Below are positions 16,426-23,192 of a stretch of DNA of 23,192 nucleotides, piece after piece (the first letter of the stretch is position 1; every line of letters starts with the position of its first letter). Position numbers and translations under genes: made by a program. Under the pieces are notes generated by a model that was given only the letters and a program-made list of their open reading frames with translations, made no database searches and had not been told where the DNA came from. This DNA comes from Lentisphaeria bacterium. GTDB taxonomy: Bacteria > Verrucomicrobiota > Lentisphaeria > Victivallales > UBA1829. The stretch lies in assembly GCA_003526375.1 (NCBI GenBank), contig DPDG01000085.1, positions 1 to 23,192 on the forward strand, given 5' to 3'.

Positions 16426-17855
16426 AATTTCATAACTCCCTGTGCAAGTTTTTCACCGTTCCGGTTGAATGCCTCGAAACGGATGATGTGCCACGGCATG
16501 AACTCCGCCTCTTTTTCAAAACGGATTGTGACGGCATCGCCTTTGCGGACGGAACGCAACGACATGAAATCCGTAACGCCGGCAAGCATTCCCGGACTCA
16601 CTTTTTTTTCATGCATGAAACTGTCCAGAGCCGCCGCGGACTGTGCCGCAAGTTCGATCAGCGCGGCAGAGTCAAGCACACCGTTTTCATCCAGAAAAGG
16701 ATTGTCGTCATGAATCCGGGAAACGGTTTCGCCGCCGTGATCGGTGATCTTTGTAAGCGTTTCCGCCATTGCCATCGGCGGACGGTGCGGAATCAGCATC
16801 CGGGCGTCAAATGGAAGTCTGTCGATCCGGTCGAGCTGATCAAGATTGCGCCAGCAGGTCGGATCGGCGGCGAGATAATCTCCCGTCAACTGCCACGCTG
16901 TGCCGCGGCAGCCGTAACATTCCTCCGCTTTGTCGCACTCCCTGCAGGGCGATTTGATGTTCGCACGATGATCCTTGAGCTTGCGGATGATGAGACTTTC
17001 CGTCAGAATTTCTTTCAACGGCGTCTTTCGGACGTTGCCGATGACTTCCGTCAACCCCACGCATGGCGTGACATCTCCGAAGCTGTTGACCACGCAGGAG
17101 TATTTATGCCGCAGGCATTTCTGACCGACCAGCGGCGGCTGGCTTTCCCATTGGAAACCGTATTCCGCATCAATCCGCCGGATCTCCTCGAAAACCTCTC
17201 TGACCTTCATGACCTCCGGCAGAAGCGAACGGTATTCCAGCAGCCTGCCCTGCGGCGTAAGACACTCGAAATAAGGAGCGATCTTCCGTTCACGCAGATA
17301 ACGCCAGAGTTCCGGCGCGGCATCAAGATTGGAGGAGGAAAGCACCGTCGTCGCGCAAAGCATGCCGGGGCGCGAATCATACCCGGCGCCGCGCAGCAGC
17401 CGAAGCGCATTCTGCGACAGTTCAAGCGAGTTGCGGTGTCCGGTAAGCCTGTCGTGCAGAACCTTGTCCAGCGTATTGAGTTTGACGACAAGGCGGCAGT
17501 TTTCGGCAAAAAAGAACTCCGCCAGCTCCCGCGTCACCAGAGAGCCGTTAGTGAAGATTTCCACTCCCATATCCAGTGAACGGATGAAACGGATCATCTC
17601 TTGCAGATACGGATAAAGCAGAGGCTCGCCGCCGAGAATTACGATCTTGCGCGCCCCCAGTTCCGCCGCCTGCGCCAGTGTCGAGCGGATTTCATCTTTT
17701 GTGAGTTCATTGGAGTAGTCGTAATCGCCCGCCGCATAACAGTAGGGACAACGATAGTTGCATCTGCGCGAAAACTCAATCTCCATTGAGAGCAGGTGCC
17801 CTTCGGGAAGCGTGCGGATCTCCTCGTCCGTAAAATCGAATTGCGCGCTGCACAT
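16407..17855 (-). CDS. Radical SAM/SPASM enzyme fused to an ApeP-like hotdog dehydratase
   Basis: This is a 482-residue two-part protein. The start is the ATG at 17855, with AAGGA eight bases upstream; a longer frame to 17990 overlaps the ligase gene and is rejected. The N-terminal part has the radical SAM cluster motif CNYRCPYC (C32, C36, C39), GGEP (75-78), and a C-terminal SPASM region with C247, C254, C265, C304, C307, C313, C316 and C334, enough for two auxiliary 4Fe-4S clusters. Residues 347-482 form a hotdog domain opening with LIPHRPPM, as in ApeP-type 3-hydroxyacyl-ACP dehydratases. SPASM enzymes usually modify peptides or small molecules. Joined to a dehydratase and next to ACP and ligase genes, this one may act on an ACP-bound or starter acid. 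That is inference; the reaction is unknown. Confidence 0.88.
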   Translation of the reverse strand: MCSAQFDFTDEEIRTLPEGHLLSMEIEFSRRCNYRCPYCYAAGDYDYSNELTKDEIRSTLAQAAELGARKIVILGGEPLLYPYLQEMIRFIRSLDMGVEIFTNGSLVTRELAEFFFAENCRLVVKLNTLDKVLHDRLTGHRNSLELSQNALRLLRGAGYDSRPGMLCATTVLSSSNLDAAPELWRYLRERKIAPYFECLTPQGRLLEYRSLLPEVMKVREVFEEIRRIDAEYGFQWESQPPLVGQKCLRHKYSCVVNSFGDVTPCVGLTEVIGNVRKTPLKEILTESLIIRKLKDHRANIKSPCRECDKAEECYGCRGTAWQLTGDYLAADPTCWRNLDQLDRIDRLPFDARMLIPHRPPMAMAETLTKITDHGGETVSRIHDDNPFLDENGVLDSAALIELAAQSAAALDSFMHEKKVSPGMLAGVTDFMSLRSVRKGDAVTIRFEKEAEFMPWHIIRFEAFNRNGEKLAQGVMKLCILES

Positions 17856-17866
17856 TGCCGGATTCC

Positions 17867-19171
17867 TTAAAGATTGAGTTTTGATTTTTCGCGGCGGTCG
17901 ATGAAACGGACCGGCTTGCGGGAAACTGAGAAAATCCGGCGCCGCGCCTCGTCGATCGGCACTTCCGTAACGGGAACCGTCAGGCGGCATCGCGCCTTGA
18001 GGCGCTCGGATACGGCTTCCAGACTCGAATGCGGTTCCTTGAGCGCGACGAATGCCTCAATCCGGTCGGAAAGTTCATGCCCCGTCGCAACGATATAATA
18101 TTCCAGGACTTCCGGTGAAGAATCAAGCACGGAAAACAGAGCCTGCGGGTAAAGCGTCGTGCCGCGTATCTTGAGCATCTGCGCTTTGCGTCCGAGAATC
18201 GGTCCGAGACGCGGCAGGAAACGCCCGCACCGGCAGGGTTCATCCGTCATGAAACTGATGTCGCCCGTCCGGAAACGCACCAGCGGCATCCCCGTGACCT
18301 GCATCGGCGTAATGACCACCTCTCCGGTTTCACCGGGGGGAAGAACATTGCCGCTTTCATCCACGATTTCAAGGATGGCAAGGTCTGCACGGAGGTGTCC
18401 GCCGCAGCATTCGGTGCAGTCGCAGAAACTCGACACGATTTCCGAAGATGCGTAGGTGGAATGAATTCTTGCATTCCAGAGCTCCCGAAGCTGTCCGCCG
18501 AGTTCGGAAAAACCGAATTTTTCATCATGAACCGGTTCCCCGATGCAGATCAGCGCGCGGACACTGTCGACGGAAACGCCACGCTCACCGAGGTGTTTGC
18601 CGAGATGACGCAGGAAAGAGGGAACGCCGACGATCATGCTCGGACGGAGGGTCCTGATGACTTCCGCATGGCTCTCCAGCGTATTGAGACCGTTGCGGAT
18701 TGCGGAGGCTCCCAAGCGGCAGACGCCCTGGTAATACGCCATGCCCGCGACAAAACAGCGGTCCAGCGTACAGGTCAGGAGCACTTTGTCGTCCGGCGTC
18801 ATTCCGGCGGCGGCGAAACAGCATTGTTCGTTATAGGCGAGCCGCTCCATGTCGCCCGCCGTATAGACAATCCGGCAGGGAGTCCCGGTGGTGCCGGATG
18901 AAAAAACCACATCCATGACGTTGCGCCACGGCGACGCCTGAAAATCCTCCGGGTCTTTTGCGATGTCGCACTTCTCCGTAAGCGGAAGTTCGGGCAACCG
19001 GTCAGGTGTGAACCTGCTCCAGTCGCGATTTCCGAAAAGCCGCTTGTAATAAGGGGAATACTGCGAGCAGAACTGAAGATGTTCCCGCAGGATCAGAGTC
19101 TGCATGACGCGCAGTTCCTCCGGCGGCAGGAAATCCAGCGACGGATCGAATTTGAAACGGTAAGTCTTCAT
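17867..19171 (-). CDS. PaaK-like adenylate-forming ligase (starter-acid activation)
   Basis: This 434-residue protein probably activates a carboxylic acid with ATP and passes it to CoA or ACP. Motifs of the phenylacetate-CoA ligase/F390-synthetase family: FSSGTTGTP (90-98) for ATP, STYASSE (238-244), FRTGDIS (300-306), and a GRKAQMLKIRG hinge segment (327-337). Clustered cysteines at 250-256 and CRC at 313-315 resemble the metal site seen in this family. The ATG at 19171 overlaps the acyltransferase stop as ATGA; an upstream in-frame start at 19309 lies deep inside that gene and is rejected. In a polyene pathway this would load the starter onto the ACP. A PaaK-type enzyme suggests an aromatic acid, but this is not proven. 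Confidence 0.9.
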   Translation of the reverse strand: MKTYRFKFDPSLDFLPPEELRVMQTLILREHLQFCSQYSPYYKRLFGNRDWSRFTPDRLPELPLTEKCDIAKDPEDFQASPWRNVMDVVFSSGTTGTPCRIVYTAGDMERLAYNEQCCFAAAGMTPDDKVLLTCTLDRCFVAGMAYYQGVCRLGASAIRNGLNTLESHAEVIRTLRPSMIVGVPSFLRHLGKHLGERGVSVDSVRALICIGEPVHDEKFGFSELGGQLRELWNARIHSTYASSEIVSSFCDCTECCGGHLRADLAILEIVDESGNVLPPGETGEVVITPMQVTGMPLVRFRTGDISFMTDEPCRCGRFLPRLGPILGRKAQMLKIRGTTLYPQALFSVLDSSPEVLEYYIVATGHELSDRIEAFVALKEPHSSLEAVSERLKARCRLTVPVTEVPIDEARRRIFSVSRKPVRFIDRREKSKLNL

Positions 19172-19911
19172 GAGCCACTCTCCGCATCCATTTTTGCGGT
19201 TTCGTCCATAAGAAGCCTGCGGACGTGATTTTTCAGTTGAAAGGGAGGCAGCTCTGCAATGACTTCCATTGGGATGGGAGACAGTTTTCTGATGCGGATT
19301 CTGCCGCACGTGATACGGTAGTCCCGCGACGGTATCCGTTCATTGCCCGTGATCGCTACCGGAATCAGCGGACAGGAGAGCTCTTTCGCAATCCGGAAAA
19401 AAGTGCCGTGAAACTGGTTCATCTCACGGCTCCCGGAACGCGTTCCTTCGGGAAAGACGAACAGCGGCACATGCTGTCCCAACAGATACGCGGCACGCTC
19501 TTTCGCCTGTTCGTAGTTCATCGAAGTAATGTCGAGATACTCCCCGATCCCTGCAAAAAAACCGAAAAACGGCAGGCGCATGGGCCAGCGGTTGACCACT
19601 TGCGCGGGAGCACGCCGCACTGCAACAGAGGATACGAGAAACGGATCAGACGCAGAACGGTGATTGCAGATGAAAATTCCGCCGTTCTGTTCAGGCGAAC
19701 GGTCCTCGAATTCAACCCCGGCAAAAGGGCGCAGCGCAATGCGGACAACGGCCCTGCCATACCAGAGAATGAAAAAGCGCATGATGTTCCCGATGCGTTT
19801 CCGGCTGAATCCGCAGAACAGAATGGCGATTGCCAGGGGGAAAACCGCCAGAAGACAATAAACCACTGTAACCAGACCCATCAGCAGGTAACATGCAATT
19901 GTAATCACCAC
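19168..19911 (-). CDS. PlsC-type 1-acylglycerol-phosphate acyltransferase family protein
   Basis: This 247-residue membrane protein has hydrophobic N-terminal helices (about 5-33 and 43-62), then the catalytic NHRSASD box (H84, D89) and the FPEGTRS box (153-159) of glycerolipid acyltransferases. Polyene clusters include such an enzyme to attach the chain to a lipid or lyso-lipid. The start is GTG at 19911, ten bases after GGAGG; an ATG inside that site is in another frame. It lies 22 bases after the ACP and overlaps the ligase by four. Acyl acceptor unknown. Confidence 0.9.
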   Translation of the reverse strand: MVITIACYLLMGLVTVVYCLLAVFPLAIAILFCGFSRKRIGNIMRFFILWYGRAVVRIALRPFAGVEFEDRSPEQNGGIFICNHRSASDPFLVSSVAVRRAPAQVVNRWPMRLPFFGFFAGIGEYLDITSMNYEQAKERAAYLLGQHVPLFVFPEGTRSGSREMNQFHGTFFRIAKELSCPLIPVAITGNERIPSRDYRITCGRIRIRKLSPIPMEVIAELPPFQLKNHVRRLLMDETAKMDAESGS

Positions 19912-19933
19912 TGCGCTTCATCCTCCGGACGGC

Positions 19934-20224
19934 TCAGGAGTCCTGCTTTTTCTGTTCAGGCGACTTCTGTCCGCTGTGTTCCTGCTCCATTTTGACAAAG
20001 AAATCATAAATGTCCCCGAGCGTGACGATTTTCCTGATTTCCTCATTCTGGCGCAGAGAGATTCCGAATCGGCGCTGAAGCCCCGTCATCAGATCCACCA
20101 TGTCGAGACTGTCGAGCCCCAGATCTTTGAAAATCGCCTTTTCCGGAGAGAGTTCCTCCGCCGGAACTTCCAATATTTCGATAAACGTCTTGTTGACGGC
20201 TTCTATAATTTCTTCCCTAGTCAT
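19934..20224 (-). CDS. Acyl carrier protein
   Basis: This 96-residue acidic helical protein has the phosphopantetheine site GLDSLDMVDL, with modified serine S39 expected. It would hold the growing chain as a thioester. I chose the ATG at 20224; a TTG at 20260 would add twelve residues that do not match ACPs. The first gene of the nine-gene run, it probably sets the operon's promoter in the 193-base AT-rich gap upstream. The tail after about residue 78 (EQEHSGQKSPEQKKQDS) is charged and probably disordered. Only one ACP is seen, whereas characterised aryl-polyene clusters have two. Confidence 0.93.
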   Translation of the reverse strand: MTREEIIEAVNKTFIEILEVPAEELSPEKAIFKDLGLDSLDMVDLMTGLQRRFGISLRQNEEIRKIVTLGDIYDFFVKMEQEHSGQKSPEQKKQDS

Positions 20225-20302
20225 TCCAGTTCCCGGATTTTTAGTTATATTTTTGAGCAAATCAAATTAGCATTGATTCTGCTAAAAGCAAAGGTCTTTT
20301 TC

Positions 20303-20319
20303 AAAAAAACACCGTTTTT
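20303..20319 (-). terminator. Hairpin with T-run ending the nuclease gene run
   Basis: On the minus strand AAAAAC (20319-20314) pairs with GTTTTT (20310-20305) around GGT and is followed by two more T residues, about 100 bases after the endonuclease stop. The 20225-20417 gap otherwise shows no clear ORF and no strong promoter. Confidence 0.5.
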
Positions 20320-20417
20320 ACGCACATGCCGTCTGCAACACTTATCGGAAAGTATTGCACATGTTTCATTCCGGTATGTGCCATCCGTCACAGCTTATTC
20401 CGTCAGAAAACATACTA

Positions 20418-21170
20418 TTACGGTAACTGCCAAATAAAAAAGTCTGATTTGGATTCCAGCTCATTTTCCATACCGTCCGGTAACTTGCTGAAAAAATCAT
20501 AGCCGGTAAGTTTTTCAATATCATCAACAGTAACGACAAAACTTTGGATTCGACGTTTTGTAGTCTTGTTAGGAATGAGAAAAGCAATCATTTTCATAGG
20601 CGGTGTCATGTCAAGAATAACCTTGTAAAAGGCATAGGGAATCGGTATTTCTGTGTTGCCAAGTGTTTTTCCCTCGTCCTTAAAAAGCGGTCCGGTAATG
20701 ACACTGAGACTTTTTTCTTTAAACGCCCATCGGCGAACCTGATTTTCCACACGTCTCCAAATTCCGCGATTGCATCCGGGAATCTGAGGGGAAATATTTG
20801 TCATAAAAAAAGAATATTTCATAGTCTCTACAGAATATGTCATATCCGCAGCCGGAGCAAGATGTCCACGGTCATACCCTGTTCCAGAATAATTTTGTGG
20901 TAAAACAGGATGGTATTTCACAGCCGGATCGACTTGAAATACATTAATTCGGTCAATCTGCTTTTTCTCAAGTTGTTCAGCTGTCAAAATATAGCTGACC
21001 CAAATTGCCTGCCGATATTTTTGGCTATATCCAATTGAGAAACCGGTACGGCTTAAAAGTAAATCCGTTTCCTGCGGAATACCGTAAGCAAGATGATCCA
21101 GTAAAATATTTTCGCCAGAACAGACACAGCTGGATAGAAGTATCCAAATGGACAGTATCCGGAATATCAT
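20418..21170 (-). CDS. Exported DNA/RNA non-specific endonuclease (beta-beta-alpha-metal)
   Basis: This 250-residue protein has an N-terminal signal-like stretch (about 4-17, ILSIWILLSSC) with cysteines at 15 and 17 in a lipobox-like setting, so it is exported or lipid-anchored. The catalytic motif YDRGHLAPAADM (about 99-110) holds H103 as general base, followed by metal-site residues N125 (MTNISPQ), N134 and E142 (NRGIWRRVE). This is the NUC1/EndA/Serratia-nuclease fold. Such enzymes cut DNA and RNA without sequence preference, for nutrient use, DNA uptake processing or attack on rivals. The ATG follows the upstream small gene's stop by one base, implying coupled translation. Low GC contrasts with the central block. 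Confidence 0.9.
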   Translation of the reverse strand: MIFRILSIWILLSSCVCSGENILLDHLAYGIPQETDLLLSRTGFSIGYSQKYRQAIWVSYILTAEQLEKKQIDRINVFQVDPAVKYHPVLPQNYSGTGYDRGHLAPAADMTYSVETMKYSFFMTNISPQIPGCNRGIWRRVENQVRRWAFKEKSLSVITGPLFKDEGKTLGNTEIPIPYAFYKVILDMTPPMKMIAFLIPNKTTKRRIQSFVVTVDDIEKLTGYDFFSKLPDGMENELESKSDFFIWQLP

Positions 21171-21171
21171 T

Positions 21172-21474
21172 TCAAAATTGATTCCATTGATGGCTACCGG
21201 ATGCAGGACAACCGAATGACGATGGACGTGTAGCAGTTTTTACCTGAACCCGGCATTTGCGGCATTGATAGTGTTCCCGTCCGTTTTTTCCGAGAAAACT
21301 CCACTGATGACTGCCAGATGCAGGACAGGAAATACAACTGGGTTTTCGTGATACATATGCTGTAATCCGGCATATTAAAAGCAAAAACTTTAAGAATGCT
21401 GAATTTGAAATTACGTATTCCATATTTTCTAAATTTATAATATCAGTCAAATAAATCTCCTCTTCAGCTTTCAT
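21172..21474 (-). CDS. Small protein with duplicated CPASGSHQW zinc-knuckle motif
   Basis: This 100-residue protein opens with an acidic segment (1-12), then a hydrophobic stretch (about 21-36) and two copies of the nine-residue motif CPASGSHQW (50-58 and 89-97). The first copy follows C47; the second is preceded by CRKC (71-74). The likely metal ligands are C71, C74, C89 and H95 for a C-terminal knuckle; C47, C50 and H56 would make a partial first one. The protein ends three residues after the second motif. AGAGG precedes the ATG, and the stop is one base from the endonuclease start. The pairing with a secreted nuclease and tight coupling suggest shared function, for example as partner or immunity protein; there is no direct evidence. 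Confidence 0.75.
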   Translation of the reverse strand: MKAEEEIYLTDIINLENMEYVISNSAFLKFLLLICRITAYVSRKPSCISCPASGSHQWSFLGKNGREHYQCRKCRVQVKTATRPSSFGCPASGSHQWNQF

Positions 21475-21513
21475 CTTTAACCTCTATCTTGTTTTATCAC
21501 TTCTTTATTTAAT

Positions 21514-21960
21514 TTACGGAAACTCATTACTTCCTGGTGGTTTGCAATTGATACAATGCTTAATTGTCAGGTACACTCCTCCAATAATACCATATTTATG
21601 CAATGCAATAATTGCATATTGTGAGCATGATGGATAACAACAGCATTTTAACCGCGTGCTTGCTTTAGCATAACGTTGGTATACCATGATCAAAAAGAGT
21701 AGATAGTATTTGCTGGATACCCCTATAACAATAAAGAACCAAAAAAGAAATATGATAACGTAATTTTGTGGGGTATAACCGTCTATATTTACAGAAAGAA
21801 AAATGCTTGTTAAAAAGAAAATTGTTACGATAATCAGAAGACCCACTGATAATATAATGATTCCCTTCCACGGTAACAGGGGACGGTAAAGATTTGTTGC
21901 GGGGGAAAGCAACTTATTTAAGTAAGGATCGTTAATATGTTTTATATGATATTTTTTCAT
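21514..21960 (-). CDS. YidD-like protein with N-terminal membrane extension
   Basis: The C-terminal 60 residues match YidD (membrane protein insertion efficiency factor): MVYQRYAKAS then CCCYPSCSQYAIIALHKYG and a final CINCKPPGS (in the family CRF-PTCS-Y and C-P-G). Unlike standard YidD (about 70-90 residues), this 148-residue version has an extra N-terminal region with two membrane helices (about 33-55 and 66-92). The ATG at 21960 follows a perfect hairpin and lacks a clear Shine-Dalgarno; longer frames to 22062 or 22098 overlap the upstream gene and would code through the hairpin. Standard YidD is encoded beside rnpA-yidC; here it sits among accessory genes, so its role may differ. Confidence 0.78.
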   Translation of the reverse strand: MKKYHIKHINDPYLNKLLSPATNLYRPLLPWKGIIILSVGLLIIVTIFFLTSIFLSVNIDGYTPQNYVIIFLFWFFIVIGVSSKYYLLFLIMVYQRYAKASTRLKCCCYPSCSQYAIIALHKYGIIGGVYLTIKHCINCKPPGSNEFP

Positions 21961-21968
21961 AATAAGAG

Positions 21969-21998
21969 ACAACAAAGAAGCAGTTGCTTCTTTGTTGT
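21969..21998. repeat. Perfect 14-base inverted repeat before the YidD-like gene
   Basis: ACAACAAAGAAGCA (21969-21982) is exactly complementary to 21985-21998 with only two bases between. It lies in the gap between the upstream unknown gene (stop at 22014) and the YidD-like ATG (21960). It could be a terminator or attenuator, though no clean T-run follows on the minus strand (CTCTTATT). Confidence 0.7.
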
Positions 21999-22013
21999 AA
22001 TTACAGAAAGCAA

Positions 22014-22679
22014 TTAGTTGTTTTTCTTTTCTCTGAGTTTTTGTTTCATTGCCTGAACACATGTTTCGTTTTGCTCTATTCCTTTCATTGAAACCCAAAG
22101 TTTATCTCCTGGAACGATTATCTGAAAATTTGTGGTCTCAATAATTTCAGTATTCGCCAAAGATACTTTTTGCCTACCAAAGCAACCGCCCTTTTTATAG
22201 GTTAAAACAGACTTTGTTCTAGATTCTCTGAAACTCGTGGACATTGCCGTAATATCTTTATAGAAGTATTCAAATGTCTCTTCCTTTTTCTTGTCACGAT
22301 CAAGCCAAAAAGTATAGATATAGAGGTAAACTTGAGTCGAAGAAAAGAAGATCCATGTTGACTGGATATAATTGCTAACATAATCACCAAATTCAGTCTT
22401 TTTTACGTAGGCATCCTCCATAACAAAATCAACAAAATTCACAGGCGGAATTTCACTGACTTCATCAATATCAAGACCAATTCTCCCAAGAGCTTTATCC
22501 TTCAACTTCAGCGCATCAAGTTTTTTTTCTACGAGCATAGCAAATTCTTGATCCGTCATCCATTTCTTGAAACAGCCATGCGGGTCTTCAGTCAGATACT
22601 CAAAAATCCGCTGTTGTTCTTTGTTGCGTTTGATAGACGCTTCTGCGATTGCACCTTTAACGCCGTCTAATAATCCCAT
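22014..22679 (-). CDS. Uncharacterised 221-residue protein
   Basis: I do not recognise this family. The N-terminus is charged and helical (about 1-65), with no signal or membrane helix. The middle (about 66-135) contains GLDIDEVSEIPP and a run of aromatic residues (YVSNYIQSTWIFFSSTQVYL). The C-terminal part (about 136-215) reads like alternating beta strands, with FEYFYKDITAM, SVLTYKKGGCFG and FQIIVPGDKLWVSM, and ends in a lysine-rich helix. That layout is compatible with a PH-like barrel, but this is a guess. A good AAGGAG site precedes the ATG. It is 37 bases downstream of the TPR gene and belongs to the same AT-rich minus-strand run. Confidence 0.7.
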   Translation of the reverse strand: MGLLDGVKGAIAEASIKRNKEQQRIFEYLTEDPHGCFKKWMTDQEFAMLVEKKLDALKLKDKALGRIGLDIDEVSEIPPVNFVDFVMEDAYVKKTEFGDYVSNYIQSTWIFFSSTQVYLYIYTFWLDRDKKKEETFEYFYKDITAMSTSFRESRTKSVLTYKKGGCFGRQKVSLANTEIIETTNFQIIVPGDKLWVSMKGIEQNETCVQAMKQKLREKKNN

Positions 22680-22716
22680 GCTCCAATCTCCTTATGCTTA
22701 TTGGGTTGTTAAAATA

Positions 22717-23192
22717 TTAAAAATCTTGTGGTTTATCTACAGCTAAAATATCAAAAAGCAAATCTGAATCTTCTCGACTGTATCCAGCTAAATTTGCTTC
22801 TCTTAAAAGTTCAGCATAGTTCGGTTCAATTTTAAAATGCTTTCTGAAGTAATAATCATAGCGAATATATGCAAAGAAAAGATAATATATTCCTTTGGAT
22901 TCTATTGCAAGCGCAGCATTAATATATTCTTCAACCTTGTCAATAGTCTCTCTATTAGCAAGAAAGGCCTTCTTGCCATTCAGCAAAGAAACTGCAACAT
23001 AAAAATAGGTTTCTGAATTATCAATATTATCCGTGATTGCGACTTCAAAACTTTGCACTGCCTTTGTATAAAGTTTCAATTTTAGATAACACATTGCAAT
23101 TGAATTATTCAACTCAGGACTATCAGGAGTTAAAGTGAGTTCTTTTTTATAGGCAGCAACATACTTATTCTGCGGTTCCCCCCGAAAACTGG
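22717..23192 (-). CDS. Tetratricopeptide-repeat protein (5' end outside window)
   Basis: The frame is open from the right edge to a stop at 22717, giving about 158 residues of the C-terminal part. SPELNNSIAMCYLKLKLYTKAVQSFEVAI is a canonical TPR helix pair, and a second helical unit follows (YFYVAVSLL then VEEYINAALAIE). The end has tyrosine-rich helices (YYLFFAYIRYDYYF) and EDSDLLFDILAVD. It is probably a protein-interaction scaffold. It is the upstream member of the AT-rich gene run; what precedes it cannot be seen. Confidence 0.75.
   Translation of the reverse strand, partial: SFRGEPQNKYVAAYKKELTLTPDSPELNNSIAMCYLKLKLYTKAVQSFEVAITDNIDNSETYFYVAVSLLNGKKAFLANRETIDKVEEYINAALAIESKGIYYLFFAYIRYDYYFRKHFKIEPNYAELLREANLAGYSREDSDLLFDILAVDKPQDF

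Overview
The window appears to come from a diderm (Gram-negative) bacterium. It encodes an outer-membrane carrier-like protein (LolA type), an RND/MMPL exporter and lipoprotein-type signals. A large membrane Ser/Thr kinase with a DWG motif and leucine-rich repeats fits the PVC group, and Lentisphaerota/Victivallales is my best guess. That assignment rests on general resemblance, not on a search. The central block (about 2.5-20.2 kb) is fairly GC-rich. The two ends (1-2.4 kb and 20.4-23.2 kb) are clearly AT-rich and look like accessory DNA.

Left end (1-2424): a minus-strand gene cut by the window edge encodes a PD-(D/E)XK nuclease fused to a P-loop NTPase, which is the architecture of anti-phage effectors. 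Next come a broken HTH-like fragment and an IS3-family transposase. This DNA abuts the 3' end of a tRNA-Ser(GGA) gene on the minus strand.

Housekeeping block (2425-9013): a minus-strand operon runs from a membrane TPR protein through a SpoU/TrmH RNA methyltransferase and a radical SAM protein to a 1004-residue kinase-LRR receptor. The kinase lacks the usual VAIK lysine but has a lysine in its glycine loop, as in eukaryotic WNK kinases. thiE is transcribed divergently. A second tRNA-Ser (GCT, plus strand) closes the block. The two tRNA-Ser genes point outward in opposite directions, and both are followed by mobile or foreign DNA.

Recombinase scar (9014-9845): this holds tRNA terminator hairpins, the remnant of a serine recombinase, an unrecognised open frame, and the promoter of a bile-acid:sodium symporter family gene (9846-10838).

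Fatty-acid/polyene-type cluster (10825-20224, minus strand): nine tightly packed genes run from ACP to ketosynthase. They encode ACP, PlsC-type acyltransferase, PaaK-type adenylate-forming ligase, a radical SAM/SPASM-hotdog dehydratase fusion, LolA-like carrier, an MMPL exporter fused to a lipoprotein-like domain, FabZ-like dehydratase, 4HBT thioesterase and ketosynthase. The parts list resembles aryl-polyene (APE) clusters, in which a starter acid is loaded on ACP, elongated, dehydrated, attached to a lipid and exported to the outer membrane. Here the ketoreductase and aromatic ammonia-lyase are missing and a radical SAM enzyme is physically joined to a dehydratase. This cluster is the strongest candidate for a new system.

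Right end (20418-23192): an AT-rich minus-strand gene run encodes a TPR protein (cut by the edge), an unknown protein, a YidD-like protein with a membrane extension, a small protein with a duplicated zinc-knuckle motif, and an exported DNA/RNA non-specific endonuclease.
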